DNA from: SP202 sp036339395
Lineage (GTDB): Bacteria > Planctomycetota > Phycisphaerae > Phycisphaerales > SM1A02
Direction: 5' to 3'
Assembly (NCBI GenBank): GCA_036339395.1
Contig: JAYZBD010000089.1
Location: 1 to 11,132, forward strand
DNA: 11,132 nucleotides
The stretch's first letter is position 1. Every line of letters starts with the position of its first letter. A program made the position numbers and the translations under genes. Shown here in pieces: positions 1 through 7,254 of the stretch. The notes below the pieces were generated by a model that was not told where the DNA came from, did not search any database, and was given only the letters and a program-made list of their open reading frames with translations.

Positions 1-2616
1 GCTCCCGACTCGATCGGTCGCTCGTTCCGGGTGGTCGAGCCGGGATTGATGAACATCCCCGTTGAACGATTCTCGATCGAAGCGCTGCTGTCGCTTGATC
101 GTGTTCTCCCGGAGGGTGGAGTTGTCGCGTGGGCCGATGAAGATGGACGGGGATGGGTGCTTGGTCAACGCGATGGCCACCTTGGATTCGGCCTTGCCAG
201 CGAGGATGGCCAGAGGCATTGGGTCACTGCGCCGCAACCCTTCATACCGGGGCAGTGGTATCACGTTACGGCGACGTTTGATGGGTCATCCACGCGTCTT
301 CATGTCGATGGCGATCCTGTTGCCATGTCCCGCGAGGTCATCGGTTCGGTACAACCCTCCGAGGGCACGCCATTGTCCTTCGGTGGCCGATATCGGGATG
401 ATGTTGAAGGTGCGGAGCACGGTGGAGTCTTCTTCGCGACGCTCCACAACCGGAACATGTCCACATCCGAGATCAAGGAGGCAGCGGTCGCTGCTGCGAA
501 GCGAGTTCCACCATCGCTTCAACTGCGCATGAGCCCGGCCATGAAACCGCTCGGGAAAGGTCGTTGGTTGATGACCTGGGAAACCAGCACTTCGGGGCCG
601 TCTGCAGTCGAGTGGGGAACAGTCTTTCCACTTTCAAATCGTGTCGACTCCGATGGCACCGGGATACGACACGAAGCTGTCCTTGAAGATGTACCGAGGG
701 ATCGACTGGTTCGATTCCAGGTTGTTGGATTGGTCGATGATCCGCGACCGGTGACCATGATCCAGCCACAGGTCCGCCCTGGTCTCACACCACCTCCGCC
801 AATACCCAGTGGGCCCACGACAGTCGAGGCTCGTTCACCGCAGATGTCATTTGATACCGCCTTCGACTATTCCAACCTGGGCAAGGGATACATCCTTGTC
901 TGGGGACTGGAGGATGGCCGTCGAGCCTGTGCACTTGCCAGGCGTTACGACATGCAGGTCATTGCGATCGACGAGGACCCATCGAAGGTCCGGATTGCCC
1001 GGGAAGCTGCGGAAGCAGCCGGGTTGCATGGAGATCGGGTCCGAGTTCATCAACTTGCCGGTGAAACACTTCCCCATGCCCCGTATCTCTTCGATTACGT
1101 GACGACGGAGCGACCCGTCGACGGCACGGCATTCACCGACAGGCAGAACCAGGAACTCTGGCGTGTACTTCGTCCAGCCGGCGGCATTCTTGACATCGAC
1201 AGGAACCTCCTTGGAACCGCGAAGTCACCTCCGGTCAGTCGCAGCAGCAGCGAGGCCATTGTCGATCGACATCGCAGTGGACGGCGCATCTACAGGCGTG
1301 CGCCCTTGAAGGAAACAGGAACCTGGACGCACCAGTATGGCGATGCCGCCAATACTGCATGCAGCCAGGATGACCTGGTCAGGGGTGACATGGGCGTGCT
1401 CTGGTGGGGACGGCCAGGCCCACGGCCCATGATGGACCGTGGCGCGCGGACACCCGCGCCCCTGATGGCAGGCCACCGGATGTTCATCCAGGCCAACAGG
1501 CAGCTCATTGCCCTCAATGCATACAACGGGGCGATTCTCTGGAGCCTCCAGGTCCCCGGACTTCGCAGGGTCAACGTGCCTCGAGACTGCAGCAACATGG
1601 TCGCAAGTCTCGACGACAAGCTCTATGTCGCAATCGATGACAGGCTCTGGGTGATCGATGCGCAAACGGGGGAAAGAGTGGCCATCGTGGATGTTCCCGT
1701 GCAGGTGGATACACCGCTTGACTGGGGCTTCATATCGCGAGTGGATGGACACGTTCTTGGTACCGGGGTCCGCCCGGGGTCGACCTACACCGGGGCCGAG
1801 GGAGAGTGGTATGACGGCGGGGGCGAGGAATCCTGGCGGGTGACCAGCGATGTGCTCTTCAGCATGGATCCTGCAGATCATGACCTGCAGTGGTCGCATG
1901 TACCGCGAGGCAGGTTGCTGAACTCGACGATCACCGTCGACGAAGGCAATGTGTATTACATCGAAGCCCGTTCCGGGTTGGCCAATGGATCGGAGTCGGG
2001 TCGGATCGGCCAGGCGTCGCTGCGTGAGCAGTACCTTGTCGCGGTTGATCTTGAAACAGGACGACGATCCTGGGAGACACCGATCGAAGTCGATCACTTC
2101 GATCGCATGACGTATCTCCTGAAGAGCAATGGTGCGCTGGTGGTTGTCGGCACCTCCGACAAGTTTCATGTGCTCGTATTCAATGCCGATGACGGCTCGC
2201 TCCGTTGGCAGCAGGACCATGCGTGGGATCGTGATCATCATGGCGGTCCGCTTCAGCACCCGGTCATCTTCGGCAACGAGGTCTTCGTTGAACGCCTTGC
2301 CTACGACCTGGAGAACGGGGACATCACCCGCGAAGGCATTCCCCAGGGCCGGGGCTGTGGTACGAAGTCGGCGTCCAAGCACCTCGTCCTGTTCCGTCAT
2401 TACTTCCATTCCTTCTGGGATCCAGGATCCGATGCCTGGACCGAGTGGACAGGCACACGAGGTGGCTGCTGGCTGGGAATGCTCCCGGTCGGAGGGATCG
2501 TGCTCGCACCCGAGTCGAGCAGCGGATGCTCCTGCACGCATGCCATCCAGACATCGATGGCTTTCGTGCCACGTCGATCCGATCCCACCTTCAGTCGCAT
2601 CGACGGAGATGACTGA
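1..2616 (+). CDS. LamG-like / methyltransferase-like / PQQ-type beta-propeller multidomain protein (5' end missing)
   Basis: The frame is open from base 1, so the gene begins upstream and its N-terminus is not seen; the GTG at 31 is only an internal possible start. Residues below count from that GTG. Residues 1-160 look like a LamG/concanavalin-type fold (FSIEALLSLDR near 14, WYHVTATFDG near 76, LHVDGDPV near 90). Residues 162-235 resemble a fibronectin/phosphatase-N-terminal beta-sandwich. Residues 272-395 match a Rossmann methyltransferase-like domain: ILVWGLEDG as a degenerate motif I (288-296) and AIDEDPSKV with acidic D314. Residues 428-848 form PQQ-type propeller blades (LIALNAYNGAILW, LWVIDAQTGERV, LVAVDLETGRRSW, VFNADDGSLRW). 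The C-terminal part has conserved-looking cysteines (GCGTKS, GGCW, GCSCTHAIQTS). Methyl transfer or PQQ binding is not demonstrated; the propeller may be only a scaffold. It ends 3 nt before the modA-like start, so it probably shares that transcript. Architecture is confident, function unknown. Confidence 0.85.
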   Translation, partial: APDSIGRSFRVVEPGLMNIPVERFSIEALLSLDRVLPEGGVVAWADEDGRGWVLGQRDGHLGFGLASEDGQRHWVTAPQPFIPGQWYHVTATFDGSSTRLHVDGDPVAMSREVIGSVQPSEGTPLSFGGRYRDDVEGAEHGGVFFATLHNRNMSTSEIKEAAVAAAKRVPPSLQLRMSPAMKPLGKGRWLMTWETSTSGPSAVEWGTVFPLSNRVDSDGTGIRHEAVLEDVPRDRLVRFQVVGLVDDPRPVTMIQPQVRPGLTPPPPIPSGPTTVEARSPQMSFDTAFDYSNLGKGYILVWGLEDGRRACALARRYDMQVIAIDEDPSKVRIAREAAEAAGLHGDRVRVHQLAGETLPHAPYLFDYVTTERPVDGTAFTDRQNQELWRVLRPAGGILDIDRNLLGTAKSPPVSRSSSEAIVDRHRSGRRIYRRAPLKETGTWTHQYGDAANTACSQDDLVRGDMGVLWWGRPGPRPMMDRGARTPAPLMAGHRMFIQANRQLIALNAYNGAILWSLQVPGLRRVNVPRDCSNMVASLDDKLYVAIDDRLWVIDAQTGERVAIVDVPVQVDTPLDWGFISRVDGHVLGTGVRPGSTYTGAEGEWYDGGGEESWRVTSDVLFSMDPADHDLQWSHVPRGRLLNSTITVDEGNVYYIEARSGLANGSESGRIGQASLREQYLVAVDLETGRRSWETPIEVDHFDRMTYLLKSNGALVVVGTSDKFHVLVFNADDGSLRWQQDHAWDRDHHGGPLQHPVIFGNEVFVERLAYDLENGDITREGIPQGRGCGTKSASKHLVLFRHYFHSFWDPGSDAWTEWTGTRGGCWLGMLPVGGIVLAPESSSGCSCTHAIQTSMAFVPRRSDPTFSRIDGDD

Positions 2617-2619
2617 GCC

Positions 2620-4104
2620 ATGCCGGGTGTCCGATGGTCCATCATGCTTGCTGGCGTCCTCCTGGTACCGCTGGGCGTGCATGGTGCATCGACGGATCCG
2701 GAGCCGTTGCTCGTCTACTGCGCAGCTGGAATCAAGAATCCCGTTGTCGAAGTCGCAAGACTCTGGGAGGAGGAGACCGGGCAGGAGGTCCAACTGCAGT
2801 TTGGTGGTTCCGGAACACTCCTGAACAACCTGGCACTGGCCGGCAAGGGAGACATCTACATCGCGGCGGAGGAATCCTACTTCCAGATGGCAAGGGAGCG
2901 GGGACTTGTCAGGGAGGTCATTCCCTTCGCGACGCAGCAACTTGTCATTGCCGTACCTGAAGGTAATCCAGCATCGATCAACTCGCTCGACGACCTTGCA
3001 GGAAACGGTGTACGGATCTCGATGCCCAATCCCGAGGCGGCAGCGGCGGGAAAGGTTGCAAAATCCCTCCTCCAGTCGCATGGTCTCTGGGAGTCAATCT
3101 CCACGAATACGAAGGTATTCAAGCCAACGGTCGGGGATGTCGCCGTTGATGTCCGCCTTGGTGCAGTCGATGCAGCCATCACCTGGGACACTACCGCGTC
3201 GCAGTTCGATGGAATCGAGGCAGTGCACGACCCCCGGCTGCAGGAAAGTCTTGAACGTGTCGGGATCGGCGTGCTTGAATCGACGAAGGATCCGGCACGG
3301 GCGATCAGCTTTGCGAGATTCGTCGGGGCTGCCGACCGCGGGCAGGTCAACATGCAGGCGCACGGTTTCGGACAGGTCGAAGGAGATGACTGGTCCTCAA
3401 GGCCTCGATTGATCCTTTTTGCAGGAGCCATGCTTCATCCGGCCATCGAGGCCCGGGTCGATGACTTTGCCCGCCGTGAAGGTGTCGATATCGAGCGTGT
3501 CTACAACGGGTGCGGCATGCTGGTCAGCCAGATGAAGGCCGGCTCCAGGCCCGATGCCTACTTCGCCTGTGACCGATCGTTTCTCGACCTGGTGTCCGAC
3601 CGATTCGAACCAGGAATCGACGTCTCCACGAATCCACTGGTCATACTCGTTCCAGCGGGAAATCCCCGGAACATCCAGTCGCTTTCCGACCTGGTTCGAC
3701 CAGGTACCCGGGTGGGCATCTCGCACCCGGAGCAATCGGCGCTCGGGGCCCTGACACGGAAGATATTGCTGCAGGAGGAACTGCATGGACCGCTCGAAGC
3801 TTCGGGGAACATCAGGGTGGTCTCGCCTACGGGTGAGTACCTTGTCAACCAGTTGCGTGTCGGGGGACTTGATGCCGTAGTCGTCTACGGAAGCAATGCA
3901 AATGCGTCAGCTGCAACACGCGAGACATGCATGAGCATTCCACTTGATCTCCCCGGATCGATTGCCCGCCAACCCTGGGCAGTCAGCCGGGATTCCAGCC
4001 ATGCCCGGACCATGAGCCGCCTGTACGAGGCCCTTTCAAGTGAAGAATCGGCTGATCATTTCCGATCACTGGGATTCGGCTGGGTGACATCGACCGGGCA
4101 ATGA
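2620..4104 (+). CDS. modA: Tandem (double-domain) molybdate/tungstate-type ABC substrate-binding protein
   Basis: Exported binding protein that should capture molybdate or a similar oxyanion for the permease and ATPase encoded next. Residues 1-23 form a signal peptide (Arg5, hydrophobic 8-20, likely cleavage after VHG or HGA) with no lipobox Cys. At 494 aa it is about twice the usual ModA length of about 250 because the binding fold occurs twice. Repeat 1 spans about 29-250 (LLVYCAAGIKNPVVEVA, FGGSGTLLNNL, GDIYIAAEESYF, AVPEGNP, DAAITWDTTA). Repeat 2 spans about 263-488 (LILFAGAMLHPAIEARV, NGCGMLVSQM, DAYFACDRSFLDL, LVPAGNP, DAVVVYGSNA). Motifs occur in the same order but the copies are strongly diverged. 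The Ser of the canonical FAAASLTN loop is Gly in repeat 1 and Met in repeat 2, so ligand preference is uncertain: molybdate, tungstate or another oxyanion. Met1 is preferred because Met9 would lose the signal's charged end. GGAG at 2605-2608 may be the ribosome binding site. The stop overlaps the permease start. Confidence 0.88.
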   Translation: MPGVRWSIMLAGVLLVPLGVHGASTDPEPLLVYCAAGIKNPVVEVARLWEEETGQEVQLQFGGSGTLLNNLALAGKGDIYIAAEESYFQMARERGLVREVIPFATQQLVIAVPEGNPASINSLDDLAGNGVRISMPNPEAAAAGKVAKSLLQSHGLWESISTNTKVFKPTVGDVAVDVRLGAVDAAITWDTTASQFDGIEAVHDPRLQESLERVGIGVLESTKDPARAISFARFVGAADRGQVNMQAHGFGQVEGDDWSSRPRLILFAGAMLHPAIEARVDDFARREGVDIERVYNGCGMLVSQMKAGSRPDAYFACDRSFLDLVSDRFEPGIDVSTNPLVILVPAGNPRNIQSLSDLVRPGTRVGISHPEQSALGALTRKILLQEELHGPLEASGNIRVVSPTGEYLVNQLRVGGLDAVVVYGSNANASAATRETCMSIPLDLPGSIARQPWAVSRDSSHARTMSRLYEALSSEESADHFRSLGFGWVTSTGQ

Positions 4105-5024
4105 GCAGGCAGAACAATGTCATCCTGGAACGCCTCGGCAGGCCCCATCGGTCGAAGCCCGACATGCCCTTCCACGCCCTCTTCATCGGGTTGACGGGGT
4201 TCTTCATCCTGCTCATCGTCGGTCTGCTTGTTGCCAACGCATCCTTCACGAGTATCGAGGACATCAGGACGGCGCTGGCGGATGAAGCGATCTTCGCCTC
4301 GGTACGCCTGAGCCTCGTGACCTGCACCATTACGGCATTTCTCTCCCTGCTCTTTGCGATTCCCGCCGGCTACGTCCTGGCGAGGTATCGATTTCCCGGT
4401 CGATCCATCGTTGACGCGATCGTCGACATACCCATCGTCCTTCCACCACTTGTCGTTGGCATCAGCCTCCTGATCCTGTTCAACCAGACCGGCCCGGGCC
4501 GTGCGATCGAAGACTGGTTCGTCTCATTCGTCGCCTGGTGCAACAGTACTGTTCCATGGCTCATGGACCTGCTTGGACTCTCAAGGATCCAGGGGATCAC
4601 CTACGACGTTCCAGCGGTCATCCTCGGCCAGTTCATGGTGGCATCGGCCTTCGCGGTCCGGACGATGCGGGTCACCTTCGACCAGATCGACCCCAGGCGG
4701 GAACAGGTGGCCTTGACGCTTGGCTGCAGTCGAGGACAGGCGGTCCGGCGCGTCGTGCTTCCGGAGGCCCGCCGTGGAATGGTTGCCGCAGCGACCCTTG
4801 CATGGTCCAGGGCCATTGGTGAGTTCGGACCCATTCTCGTCTTTGCCGGGGCGACGAGGATGAAGACCGAGGTCCTGCCGACGACGATCTTTCTTGAACT
4901 CAGCGTGGGAAACATCGAGGCAGCGGTTGCCGTGTCCCTGGTGATGGTTGCTGTTGCCCTGGCAATCCTCATCCTGGCACGTTCGCTTGGACTCTGGACA
5001 GGGCGGGATCATGAACTTCAATGA
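4101..5024 (+). CDS. modB: Molybdate/tungstate-type ABC transporter permease
   Basis: Inner-membrane channel subunit working with the adjacent binding protein and ATPase. About six hydrophobic segments are visible (roughly residues 27-46, 64-95, 104-128, 168-187, 223-246 and 272-293). The cytoplasmic EAA loop that docks the ATPase is clear at 201-221: E201, A204, G208 and the L220-P221 ending, followed by SRAIGEFGPILVFAG (236-250), typical of ModB/CysT-type permeases. At 307 aa it is longer than the usual ModB of about 225. The extra length is a charged N-terminal tail (1-25) and an extended segment at about 130-168 between membrane spans, rich in Trp and aromatic residues. The ATG lies inside the previous gene's stop (ATGA, 4101-4104) and its own stop overlaps the ATPase start in the same way, indicating translational coupling. 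Sulfate-type permeases (CysT/CysW) are the nearest alternative; the moaD and moeB neighbours favour Mo/W. Confidence 0.9.
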   Translation: MSRQNNVILERLGRPHRSKPDMPFHALFIGLTGFFILLIVGLLVANASFTSIEDIRTALADEAIFASVRLSLVTCTITAFLSLLFAIPAGYVLARYRFPGRSIVDAIVDIPIVLPPLVVGISLLILFNQTGPGRAIEDWFVSFVAWCNSTVPWLMDLLGLSRIQGITYDVPAVILGQFMVASAFAVRTMRVTFDQIDPRREQVALTLGCSRGQAVRRVVLPEARRGMVAAATLAWSRAIGEFGPILVFAGATRMKTEVLPTTIFLELSVGNIEAAVAVSLVMVAVALAILILARSLGLWTGRDHELQ

Positions 5025-5674
5025 TTGAACTCGATGCCATCTCGATTCGTGCCGGTACCTTCCGCCTTGACGGGGTGTCACTGCAGGTATCGAAGGGTGG
5101 ATACACGGCATTGATGGGACGAACTGGTTCAGGGAAGACCACCCTGCTCGAAGCCATCTGCGGGCTTCGAGGCGTCGAGTCGGGATCCATACGGATTGCA
5201 GGACAGGATGTCACACACGCCCGCCCCTCGCAGCGGGGCATCGGGTACGTGCCGCAGGACCTGGCCCTCTTCCCGACCATGACCGTAGCCAGGCAGCTGG
5301 CGCTCCCGCTGTCGATTCGTCGCCTCGACAGGCAGTTCATCACACAACGGGTCGACAGCATTGCCTCGCTGCTGGGCATCGGGCACCTGCTCAATCGGCG
5401 ACCCGCAGGACTCAGCGGGGGTGAGTTGCAGCGTGTTGCACTGGGGAGGGCACTCTCATTTGCACCACCGGTCCTCTGCCTTGATGAACCATTGAGCGCA
5501 CTGGACGATGAAACACGCGAGGAGATCTGCAGGGTGATCAAACGTGTCCAGGAGGAAGTCGAGGTGACCGTGCTGCACGTGACGCACAGTCTCAAGGATG
5601 CCCAGATGCTGGCAGACGTTACCCTGACCATACGGGACGGAACGGTTGTTCCACTCCAGGAGACAACGGCGTGA
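5021..5674 (+). CDS. modC: Molybdate/tungstate-type ABC transporter ATP-binding protein, short form
   Basis: Cytoplasmic ATPase energising oxyanion import. All nucleotide-binding motifs are intact: Walker A GRTGSGKTT (33-41), Q-loop Gln79 in YVPQD, signature LSGGE (131-135), Walker B VLCLDEP (151-157), D-loop SALD (159-162) and switch His188. At 217 aa it ends soon after the H-loop, so the C-terminal Mop/TOBE domain of classical ModC (about 350 aa) is absent. Oxyanion feedback through that domain is therefore not expected. The ATG at 5021 overlaps the permease TGA, and the stop (5672-5674) overlaps the GTG of the moaD-like gene. No strong Shine-Dalgarno precedes it, consistent with coupled re-initiation. 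Assignment to Mo/W rather than another substrate rests on the neighbouring genes; its role as an ABC importer ATPase is secure. Confidence 0.9.
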   Translation: MIELDAISIRAGTFRLDGVSLQVSKGGYTALMGRTGSGKTTLLEAICGLRGVESGSIRIAGQDVTHARPSQRGIGYVPQDLALFPTMTVARQLALPLSIRRLDRQFITQRVDSIASLLGIGHLLNRRPAGLSGGELQRVALGRALSFAPPVLCLDEPLSALDDETREEICRVIKRVQEEVEVTVLHVTHSLKDAQMLADVTLTIRDGTVVPLQETTA

Positions 5675-5943
5675 AAGTCACTCTTGAATATTTCGGGATG
5701 CTGCGAGAAGCCGCCGGGTTGAACCAGGAGGACCTGGAACTGCCTGGCGGAGCGGACGCCCGGGCACTCGTCCAGTCCGCGGCGGAGCGCCATGGAGAAC
5801 CGCTTCGAAGCCTGCTGTTGAGTGCTGAAGGTGTACCGCATCCATGGTTGTTGATTGCAATCGATGATGTCGTCGAATCACACCAGGTCGAACTGGCCCA
5901 GGGATCTCATGTCCTGCTGTCCTCACCGATTTCCGGAGGCTGA
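5671..5943 (+). CDS. moaD: MoaD-like molybdopterin synthase sulfur-carrier subunit
   Basis: Small beta-grasp sulfur carrier of 90 aa, the usual MoaD size. It begins MKVTLEYFGMLREAAG, the standard ubiquitin-like opening, and ends LLSSPISGG with an exposed C-terminal Gly-Gly. In MoaD that tail is adenylated by MoeB, thiocarboxylated, and then donates sulfur to precursor Z with MoaE to make molybdopterin. The start is GTG at 5671, in a GTGA overlap with the ATPase stop; AGGAG at 5658-5662 lies 8 nt upstream and supports it. The partner activating enzyme follows after 2 nt. No moaE, moaA or moaC lies in the window. A ThiS-type or tungsten-cofactor-specific carrier is a possible alternative, but adjacency to the transporter genes favours molybdopterin. 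Confidence 0.88.
   Translation: MKVTLEYFGMLREAAGLNQEDLELPGGADARALVQSAAERHGEPLRSLLLSAEGVPHPWLLIAIDDVVESHQVELAQGSHVLLSSPISGG
5935..5939 (+). promoter_or_regulatory. Shine-Dalgarno of the moeB-like gene, overlapping the MoaD Gly-Gly codons
   Basis: GGAGG lies 6 nt before the ATG at 5946. The same bases are the GGA GGC codons for the essential C-terminal diglycine of the MoaD-like protein, directly before its TGA. Confidence 0.7.
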
Positions 5944-5945
5944 GC

Positions 5946-6668
5946 ATGTGTCCAGGTGAACTCACGGATGGTGATCGAAGCAGGTACCAGTGGCAACTGG
6001 GGGTACCTGGCTTCGGTGAAGACGGACAGACTCGTCTCAAGGCTGCCTCCGTGCTTGTTTCAAGGGTGGGGGGCCTGGGCTCACCAGTGGCCTATGAGCT
6101 TGCCGCGGCTGGAATCGGGAGACTGGTACTTGCCCATGGCGGGAACCTCAGGCCCGATGACCTGAATCGACAGCTCCTCATGACCAATGACTGGATCGGA
6201 AAGCCCCGTGTCCAGTGCGCAGCTCGACGACTTCGTGAACTCAACCCGGAACTGGAAGTCGTAGCTGTCGAGGCGAACGTCTCGGATACGAATGCCGCTG
6301 AACTGGTTGGGGAGGTCGACCTGGTCGTCGACTGTGCCCCGGTCTTCGAGGAACGCTACGCGATGAACGAAGCCGCTTTCACGAAGGGAATTCCAATCGT
6401 CGAATGCGCCATGTACGACCTTGACCTCACGATCACCTCCCAGCAGCGTGGGCGGACACGATCATTGCGGGAACTTGTTCCTCAACCACCCGTGCACTGG
6501 AAACGAGAGTTCCCGGTATTCGGCGCAGTCTCCGGTACGGTGGGGTGTCTTGGCGCAATGGAGGCGATCAAGATCCTGGCAGGGTTCGGCGAACCCCTGT
6601 GGAACCGCATGTTGATGATGGATCTTCGAAGCATGTCGACGCGGCTGGTGACCCTGCCCACACCCTGA
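5946..6668 (+). CDS. MoeB/ThiF/HesA-family adenylyltransferase-like protein lacking zinc cysteines
   Basis: An E1-like enzyme expected to adenylate the C-terminus of the MoaD-like protein encoded just upstream. The fold is recognisable across its length: RYQWQLGVPGFGEDGQ (13-28), nucleotide loop SRVGGLGSP (39-47), DLNRQLL with the conserved Arg75 (72-78), GKPRVQCAARRL (85-96), VDLVVDCAP (124-132) with Asp129, and VFGAVSGTVGCLGAMEAIK (191-209). Its 240 aa is near the MoeB length of about 250. Two departures stand out. The first Gly of the GxGGxG loop is Arg40. Both zinc CxxC pairs are missing: the internal CxxC position reads GRTRSLRELVP (169-179), and the C-terminal pair is gone because the protein ends LVTLPTP. 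The only cysteines are 2, 91, 130, 154 and 201. The ATG at 5946 has a good ribosome site and sits 2 nt after the moaD stop. The family is secure; catalytic competence is uncertain. Confidence 0.82.
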   Translation: MCPGELTDGDRSRYQWQLGVPGFGEDGQTRLKAASVLVSRVGGLGSPVAYELAAAGIGRLVLAHGGNLRPDDLNRQLLMTNDWIGKPRVQCAARRLRELNPELEVVAVEANVSDTNAAELVGEVDLVVDCAPVFEERYAMNEAAFTKGIPIVECAMYDLDLTITSQQRGRTRSLRELVPQPPVHWKREFPVFGAVSGTVGCLGAMEAIKILAGFGEPLWNRMLMMDLRSMSTRLVTLPTP

Positions 6669-6672
6669 AGGA

Positions 6673-7206
6673 TCAGGCCTTCTGCATGGCCTCGTAGCGA
6701 TCGATGCTCTCGGTGATGATTTCGTGTGCAACCACGCGATCCTGCCAGCCATAGGTGTCCGCGTGCTTGCCCTCGAGATCCTTGTAGATGTGGAAGAAGT
6801 AATCCACCTCGGTGAGAACATGCTTTGCAAGGTGCTGGAGTCCCTGCATCTCGCTTCGCCTGGGATCGGTCGTCGGAACAGCGAGGATCTTGTGATCCGG
6901 TCCCTTCTCGTCCTGCATCTCGAGTACCCCGAGCGGGCGGACCTCGAGGACGGCCCCGGTGAACGAGTAGCCATCAAGCAGTACCAGGACATCCAGTGGA
7001 TCATCGTCCAGTGCATGAGTTCTTGGGATGAAGCCGTAGGCGCCCGGGTAGTGGACCGGGCTGTACAACGTCCGATCGAGCTTGAAGACGTTGAGATTCT
7101 TGTCGTACTCGTACTTGTTGCTCGAGCCGGCAGGAATCTCGATGACGGCATGGAGCGTCGAGGGAGGGTCGGTTCCGGCAGGAATGTCAGACAGGTAGTT
7201 CGGCAC
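6673..7206 (-). CDS. ppa: Family I inorganic pyrophosphatase
   Basis: Soluble cytoplasmic enzyme hydrolysing pyrophosphate to two phosphates, pulling biosynthetic reactions forward. At 177 aa it matches bacterial family I enzymes. The active-site set is complete: Glu23, Lys31 and Glu33 in IEIPAGSSNKYEYD, Arg45, Tyr53 in HYPGAYGF, the signature DDDPLD with Asp67, Asp69 and Asp72, then Asp99, Asp104 and Lys106 in MQDEKGPDHK, and Tyr141-Lys142. The start is GTG (7206); the MPNYLSDIPAG N-terminus fits the family. No in-frame ATG exists between it and the upstream aldolase stop, and no clear Shine-Dalgarno is seen. It lies 48 nt after the aldolase gene on the same strand, so the two are probably cotranscribed. 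That aldolase TGA is in the same frame, 16 codons upstream. The 3' end is 4 bp from the convergent moeB-like stop. Confidence 0.95.
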   Translation of the reverse strand: MPNYLSDIPAGTDPPSTLHAVIEIPAGSSNKYEYDKNLNVFKLDRTLYSPVHYPGAYGFIPRTHALDDDPLDVLVLLDGYSFTGAVLEVRPLGVLEMQDEKGPDHKILAVPTTDPRRSEMQGLQHLAKHVLTEVDYFFHIYKDLEGKHADTYGWQDRVVAHEIITESIDRYEAMQKA

Positions 7207-7254
7207 GGGCCCATGGTAACGGACCAGGTCGAAGAGCAGTGGAAGGGTGGCTGC

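Noticed and set aside
1239..1254. Short AGC trinucleotide repeat
   Set aside because: It has only a few units and encodes a Ser run in the linker before the propeller; this is ordinary low complexity, not a repeat element.
1225..3081. 618-codon open frame on the minus strand
   Set aside because: It lies antisense across the junction of two well-supported genes, and its protein shows no recognisable domain. It reflects GC-rich codon bias.
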